A stretch of 49,937 nucleotides of DNA from Thermodesulfovibrionales bacterium (GTDB lineage: Bacteria > Nitrospirota > Thermodesulfovibrionia > Thermodesulfovibrionales > SM23-35), in the NCBI GenBank assembly GCA_031082155.1, contig JAVHLL010000002.1, positions 1-49,937 of the forward strand. Reading direction: 5' to 3'. Position numbers and translations under genes: made by a program. The notes beneath the pieces were generated by a model. It was given only the letters and a program-made list of their open reading frames with translations, had not been told where the DNA came from and did not search any database. This document shows positions 45,741 to 49,937 of the stretch, piece by piece. The stretch's first letter is position 1. Each line of letters starts with the position of its first letter.

Positions 45741-47157
45741 TATTTTCAATGCTTTTCTTTGCCCTTGTGTTTTCCGGGTCCAGCGTGAGGGCTTGTCGGA
45801 ACTGTTTCAGGGCATTCTCTTTCATGCCTTTTTTCAAATAGATCATTCCAAGATTTACACGGTGGTCGGCGTTCCCGGGATCATACCTGATTGCTTCGAG
45901 GGACGCACGCTCTGCTTCTTCGAATCCGTTTGTAATTTTCGTGAAGGCGAGAGAGAGATGGCTCCAGTATTTAGCGTTCTCAGAATCAAGTTTGGTCGCT
46001 ACCCTGAACGCATCGATAGCGCCGGAGAAATTTCCTGTTCTGAACGCTTCAACGCCTTTCTTAAAAGAGTCGCTGCCGTTGCTTAACGGAACCGTCTCTT
46101 TTCCTATTTCCTCAGGGGAAGCGGTAAGCTGCTTTTCATGAGTTTCCCTGAGGTACGTATAGGCACAAGTCAGTTTGTCGAAAATAAGGGTCAGTTTATC
46201 TTTTAAAGAAGGGTCTGCAGAACTGTAAGCCCGGTCAGGATGAAATTCCCTGGTTAACCGATAGTAGTTCTTCGTTATTGTTTCTTCATCAGCATGTTCA
46301 TCGATTTCGAGGAGTTTATGCTCATCGAGAAGTTCGAGTTTGAGAAACAACTTGTCCACTTTCCTGACAAATTCTTCTTCAGACTCGGCAACAGGCTGGA
46401 GAATTTCTCCCAAGGAGAAGGTCTCGGTATGTTCAGGCGCTTTCTTCTTCTCATCAACAACGCCAATGGTCCACAACACATGCAGTGTTTTCATGGCTTC
46501 GAATGAACCGATCAAGGTATTGTCTATAAGTTCTTTTATGGTTTTGACGCTGTCAACGAGAGAAAGCATCTTCCTGTCCTGGGGACTGAGTTCAACGTCC
46601 TGGAAGAGTGTGGCAGGGTCGGCGCTCAGTTTCAGGACCGTATCTGAAGCGGGCATTTCGTTCCTGATCCTTGTCAGATTATCAATTTTCTTTACTCCTT
46701 CATAAATGAGATTCCCCATGCTCATTTTCAGGGTAATTACTTCGTTGGTGGGAATTGTCCCTTCTATGAAGTTGTATTCGGCCTCTTCAAGCTGAAACAG
46801 ACTGCAGATAATCTCCTTTACCTGGTATTTTACGCCCCAGAAAAGGTCTTTCGGATTGATATACCCGAGTTCCACGAGAATTGCGCCAAGCCGCTTGCGG
46901 GTTTCCCTCAGGACTGCAGATGCTTTGTCGTATTGTTCCAGCGTGATTTTCCCTGCTTTGACAAGCATCTCTCCAAGCCTGTCATCTTCATATGTTGATG
47001 AGGCAAAAATAGCATCACCTTTCTGGAAATATACTTTCTTTGTGAACGCGAGAGTTTTTATGAAGAGGGTCCCTGTTTTTCTCTGCCTGTGAAGATGCGA
47101 GAGCAAATGGGGAAGCCCTATGGATTGAATGGTGCCTTGGAACGGAATATCATTCAT
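45730..47157 (-). CDS. DUF4388-DnaJ-TPR protein
   Basis: A 475-residue cytoplasmic protein. The N-terminal DUF4388/PATAN-like region (about 1-150: [39 protein letters not shown]) is followed by a linker, a J-domain (about 275-345) with the HPD triad in REFHPDRAY, and about three TPR repeats (about 360-475). The J-TPR half corresponds in order and spacing to that of the PilZ protein at 474-2123, with a different N-terminal sensor. Relatives with DUF4388 occur in gliding and stress signalling of Myxococcus-like bacteria, but no role is shown here. It starts within AMMECR1's end region (4-base overlap). Confidence 0.82.
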   Translation of the reverse strand: MNDIPFQGTIQSIGLPHLLSHLHRQRKTGTLFIKTLAFTKKVYFQKGDAIFASSTYEDDRLGEMLVKAGKITLEQYDKASAVLRETRKRLGAILVELGYINPKDLFWGVKYQVKEIICSLFQLEEAEYNFIEGTIPTNEVITLKMSMGNLIYEGVKKIDNLTRIRNEMPASDTVLKLSADPATLFQDVELSPQDRKMLSLVDSVKTIKELIDNTLIGSFEAMKTLHVLWTIGVVDEKKKAPEHTETFSLGEILQPVAESEEEFVRKVDKLFLKLELLDEHKLLEIDEHADEETITKNYYRLTREFHPDRAYSSADPSLKDKLTLIFDKLTCAYTYLRETHEKQLTASPEEIGKETVPLSNGSDSFKKGVEAFRTGNFSGAIDAFRVATKLDSENAKYWSHLSLAFTKITNGFEEAERASLEAIRYDPGNADHRVNLGMIYLKKGMKENALKQFRQALTLDPENTRAKKSIENISG

Positions 47158-47660
47158 ATATACCTCTTTACCTCGAAACGATAGAGTTCTACCTCTTCAT
47201 GAGGCAGTATCCCTGCTTTTAATTTTGTGATCCGGATCTGCTCTTCAACCGTATCGACGCCTTCAAGGTCCGGAAGCAGCAGTCCTCTCCGGGAACCACT
47301 CTTCACAATTATACCGTATTTTCTGGGATCCAGATCAGAGGAACCGGCCACTTTTTCAGGAGGCGACAGGACATCGACGGAGTAAATGAGATCGTTCAGC
47401 TCTTCTGCTGATACCGGACTGAATCTCGGATCTTTCGTCGCAGCGGAAAGCGAATTTATGATAATCTCATCACCGATAGATTCGCAGGCAGGCTGATACG
47501 TTCCGATACATCCTCTCAGTTCACCGCGTTTTTTCAGACAAACAAAAACCCCTGCTTTTCCATACATCTCAGGAGGAAGGGGTTCAGGGGGTGAGATTCT
47601 TATCCCCTCTCTGAGATAAGTCTCAACACTCTTTTTTGCGAGTTCAACCAAAGGGTGCAT
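47154..47660 (-). CDS. AMMECR1-domain protein
   Basis: A 168-residue protein consisting of one AMMECR1 domain. The motif [10 protein letters not shown] (about residues 49-58) is the family signature, and the downstream [21 protein letters not shown] strand-helix region is typical. The family lies in three-gene AmmeMemoRadiSam clusters in many genomes, but the Memo and radical SAM partners are not adjacent here. The molecular function is unknown. It abuts the polyprenyl synthase gene (start 1 bp away on the same strand) and overlaps the DUF4388 gene, suggesting one transcript. Confidence 0.88.
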   Translation of the reverse strand: MHPLVELAKKSVETYLREGIRISPPEPLPPEMYGKAGVFVCLKKRGELRGCIGTYQPACESIGDEIIINSLSAATKDPRFSPVSAEELNDLIYSVDVLSPPEKVAGSSDLDPRKYGIIVKSGSRRGLLLPDLEGVDTVEEQIRITKLKAGILPHEEVELYRFEVKRYI

Positions 47661-48632
47661 TTATTTTCTTCGCTGTAAAGTGTAATCAGCTATCGCAAGA
47701 AGACCTTCCTTGGCCCTTGAATCGGGAAACACGGAAAGTTCATTTTTTGCGTCAGTAATAAGATCCCGTGCTTTCTGCAATGACAGTTCGATCGAATTAT
47801 ATTTCTGAAAAAGCCTGAGTATTTTGCGGAGGCCGCGTATTTTAAAAGTACTTCTTACAATTGTCTTGATTTCTTCGGTTTCTTTTTCAGAAGCTGTCTT
47901 CAGAAGATACAAGAGGGGAAGCGTGATTTTTCCCTCCTTGAGGTCCTTACCGAGACGTTTCCCAAGTTCTCCTTCGTCAGCCATATAATCAAGTATATCA
48001 TCCGCCATCTGAAAGGCAATCCCTGTTTTCATCCCAAATCGTGCGAGGGCGTCCTCTTTTTTCCTGGGAAGCGACCCAAGGATAGCGCCGATCCTGCATG
48101 CAGCGGAGATGAGGACAGCAGTTTTCGCCGATACGATACTGAGGTAGTCTTCTTCTGTAATATCGGGATCAGCAGTTTTCGCGAGTTGAAGAATCTCTCC
48201 TTCTGTCATCCTGGTTGTCGCTTCCGAGAGTGCTTCCATGATCCTCTGGCTTTTCTGCATCACCGCAAGTCTGAGAGCATTTGAGTAGAGGAAGTCGCCG
48301 ACGAGGATGACTATCTGGTTCCCCCAGACTGAATGGGCAGGCGATTTCCCCCTTCTTATCTCAGCTCCGTCGATTACATCGTCATGGAGCAGTGAGGCGG
48401 TATGGATTGATTCGACGATACCGGCCAGAATAAACCTGGCGTCCCCGTGATCACCGGCAAGGTCGGAACTAAGAAGCAAAATCAACGGTCTGAGCCTTTT
48501 CCCCCCGCCGTCCAGGATATATTTGCCGATGAGAGGGATGGTAAGTACGGGGCTTTTGAAAAGGTCCCTGATCCTTTCCTCTACAATTTCCAGGTCGTGT
48601 TCATATATTTTAAAAATATCGTCCAAAAGCAT
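47661..48632 (-). CDS. ispB: Polyprenyl diphosphate synthase (octaprenyl/heptaprenyl type)
   Basis: A 323-residue trans-prenyltransferase that elongates isoprenoid chains for quinones. Both aspartate-rich motifs are present: the first as LLHDDVIDGAEIRRG (about 79-93), the second as FQMADDILDYMADEGELGK (about 210-228). GGGKRLRPLILLL near residue 45 binds substrate. Chain length cannot be fixed from sequence, so the symbol is provisional. It is the first gene of a run of three closely spaced or overlapping genes on the minus strand; 48633-48802 upstream is AT-rich. Confidence 0.93.
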   Translation of the reverse strand: MLLDDIFKIYEHDLEIVEERIRDLFKSPVLTIPLIGKYILDGGGKRLRPLILLLSSDLAGDHGDARFILAGIVESIHTASLLHDDVIDGAEIRRGKSPAHSVWGNQIVILVGDFLYSNALRLAVMQKSQRIMEALSEATTRMTEGEILQLAKTADPDITEEDYLSIVSAKTAVLISAACRIGAILGSLPRKKEDALARFGMKTGIAFQMADDILDYMADEGELGKRLGKDLKEGKITLPLLYLLKTASEKETEEIKTIVRSTFKIRGLRKILRLFQKYNSIELSLQKARDLITDAKNELSVFPDSRAKEGLLAIADYTLQRRK

Positions 48633-48802
48633 TCTTAATGGTAGGATAGCGATTCATGCAAAGTCAAGGATAAAGGGCTTAGGCAAAGCTTCTTTGATGC
48701 GTAGGAGCTCACAGAATTATAAAACGTGTAAGTGCACTTTTATGGTAAACCTGAAGGAACATATTTTCCCATGACTCTGTTTGTGAGGCCGAAATGATAA
48801 AA

Positions 48803-49937
48803 TTAGGGAGCAGCCTGAATAACAGAGTAATTATCACTTATATCCATGCCTAACATTTTCCCTTTTTTATCCTTAAGTATTATCTTCAAAAGTATTTTGT
48901 CATTCTCTTCCAGGACATTGGGAACTATCCATTCATAAGAACCAGGACTCCCTTGTAGTGTTGTAATATGTTTCCATTTAGTTTTGTTCTTTTGGTAATA
49001 AAGTTTTGATTTTGCGATCTGATTTACGGAATTATTAGACTGCCACGTTATTGGAAAATGACTTCCCAACGTGACAACCCTATCACTTTTTGGCAAAGTT
49101 AGGCGTACCATTGTTATGGGTTGCATGGAAAGGAGAGTAAGCCCTGGTGTCAGTTTCATAATAAACCCCTCGTTGTTTCCTCCAAAAAGAATGTCAGCAA
49201 AGCCAGAAGATATGCCGGGGAAATCTCTTGAATATGTCCAGCCGGCAGCATAAACATTTCCCAACGCATCAAGAGCAATATCGTTCGCATTATCGTAATT
49301 GTTTCCCCCAAGGTATGTAGCTCCGAGAACGGATGTGTCAAGGTTTGCGTTCAGATGCGCAATAAATCCTTCATAATAGGGGCCGAAATCGCAATCAGCA
49401 GAAGCTGCGTCTATACCCGGAAAGTCCGGTGACTGAGTATATCCCGAAATATAAATGTTCCCGGTATCATCTTGAACCAGCGAGGATGGATAGTCATTGT
49501 TGTCGCCGCCGAGAAATGTTGATGCCAGAAGAATGTTCAAATCAGTGTCAAGCTTTGCAATAAATCCTTCATTAGAACCTTCAAAAGTGCTGTCTGCAGG
49601 AGTGAAAGGCAAAGGTGGCAGAGGGAAATCGGTTGAATAGGTGAGACCGGCAAGAAAGACATTTCCATTACCCTCGGGTATAATTGCGTAAGAATAATCA
49701 TCATCTGAACCCCCAAGGTATGTTGTAGCGAGAAATGCGCTGAGTTTGGAATTCAGTTTTACTGTAAATCCTTCATCATGGTATTGTGTAAAGGTACTAT
49801 CAGCAGAACTTTCTGATACTGGAAAATCTGTGGAATGTGTATAGCCGGTAACAAAGATTTTTTCGGCTATATCATCCAATGTAGAAATGACCCACGAGCC
49901 TGAAGCATTGGTGGCATATTTCAGATCGCCATTGGAA
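48803..49937 (-). CDS. Beta-propeller (SBBP-repeat) surface protein, partial at the right edge
   Basis: The frame is open to the right edge, so the N-terminus lies outside; 377 residues are visible. About five repeats of roughly 60 residues carry the SBBP pattern TYLGGSDDDYSYAI ... GNVFLAGLTYSTDFP (about residues 30-250). The first residues inside the window continue with a D-L-K-Y-A-T-N-A-S-G-S-W phrase. After the propeller (about 255-377) an Ig-like C-terminal domain (ITWQSNNSVNQIAKSKLYY ... SYEWIVPN) ends the protein. Such proteins are usually exported and bind surfaces or ligands. No signal peptide can be seen because the start is missing. Confidence 0.8.
   Translation of the reverse strand, partial: SNGDLKYATNASGSWVISTLDDIAEKIFVTGYTHSTDFPVSESSADSTFTQYHDEGFTVKLNSKLSAFLATTYLGGSDDDYSYAIIPEGNGNVFLAGLTYSTDFPLPPLPFTPADSTFEGSNEGFIAKLDTDLNILLASTFLGGDNNDYPSSLVQDDTGNIYISGYTQSPDFPGIDAASADCDFGPYYEGFIAHLNANLDTSVLGATYLGGNNYDNANDIALDALGNVYAAGWTYSRDFPGISSGFADILFGGNNEGFIMKLTPGLTLLSMQPITMVRLTLPKSDRVVTLGSHFPITWQSNNSVNQIAKSKLYYQKNKTKWKHITTLQGSPGSYEWIVPNVLEENDKILLKIILKDKKGKMLGMDISDNYSVIQAAP

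Overview
The window looks like chromosome of a Gram-negative, anaerobic or facultatively anaerobic bacterium, most likely Nitrospirota or a Deltaproteobacteria-like lineage. The reasons are the LptF/LptG lipopolysaccharide exporter, a macromolecular-synthesis operon of the form rpsU-yqeY-(NIF3-like)-dnaG-rpoD, PilZ/DUF4388-DnaJ-TPR proteins, a GH57 branching enzyme, a periplasmic selenocysteine formate dehydrogenase and an SbtA/SbtM-type peptide locus. This placement is an inference from gene content; no 16S rRNA gene is present.

Layout. 1-473: no recognised gene, two hairpins. 474-2123 (-): PilZ-PilZ-DnaJ-TPR protein. 2124-2699: an unusually structured intergenic region with three promoters, two intrinsic terminators, a CRP/FNR-like palindrome and two copies of a CCTAC-N4-GTAGG operator, apparently encoding two short C-rich RNAs. 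2700-7860: a small protein, CorA, then lptF-lptG-GH57 with overlapping starts. 7866-15317 (-): rpsU-yqeY-NIF3-dnaG-rpoD, tRNA(CAT), zinc-ribbon coiled-coil protein, RNase P RNA and a LysR regulator. 15670-21073 (+): a degenerate sigma54-activator-like regulator, tgt, a cation efflux protein, purM, an M23 peptidase and a bactofilin. 21162-29139 (-): fdnG(Sec)-fdhB-fdhE followed by a histidine kinase, an NtrC-type regulator and a lone receiver. 29430-33321 (+): EamA transporter, prmC, bioA, small anchored protein, tRNA-Leu(CAG). 33587-35392 (+): secreted beta-helix protein driven by the third copy of the operator. 35656-42147 (-): tetR plus a tripartite RND efflux pump. 42382-45740 (+): sulfotransferase, SbtA-like precursor, SbtM-like radical SAM maturase, moaC. 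45730-49937 (-): DUF4388-DnaJ-TPR protein, AMMECR1, polyprenyl synthase, and a beta-propeller protein running off the right edge.

Connections. Selenium and molybdenum recur: the formate dehydrogenase reads TGA as selenocysteine, FdhE matures it, MoaC makes its cofactor, and the LysR protein resembles a selenium-associated subgroup. The standout locus is 43111-45099. The small precursor gene appears to end at a TGA, but four sense codons (Thr-Gly-Lys-Lys) and a TAG follow, and a hairpin with a GU-containing apical loop sits at the distance typical of bacterial SECIS elements. I read it as a selenocysteine-containing RiPP precursor (69 residues, Sec65) with its radical SAM/SPASM maturase directly downstream.

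The second standout is a conserved promoter architecture found three times (2231-2274, 2456-2499, 33502-33545): a CCTAC-N4-GTAGG palindrome, one base, a TTGAnn -35 box, 17 bp, and a -10 box. It links the PilZ protein, a putative small RNA and the secreted beta-helix protein into what looks like one small regulon under an unidentified activator.
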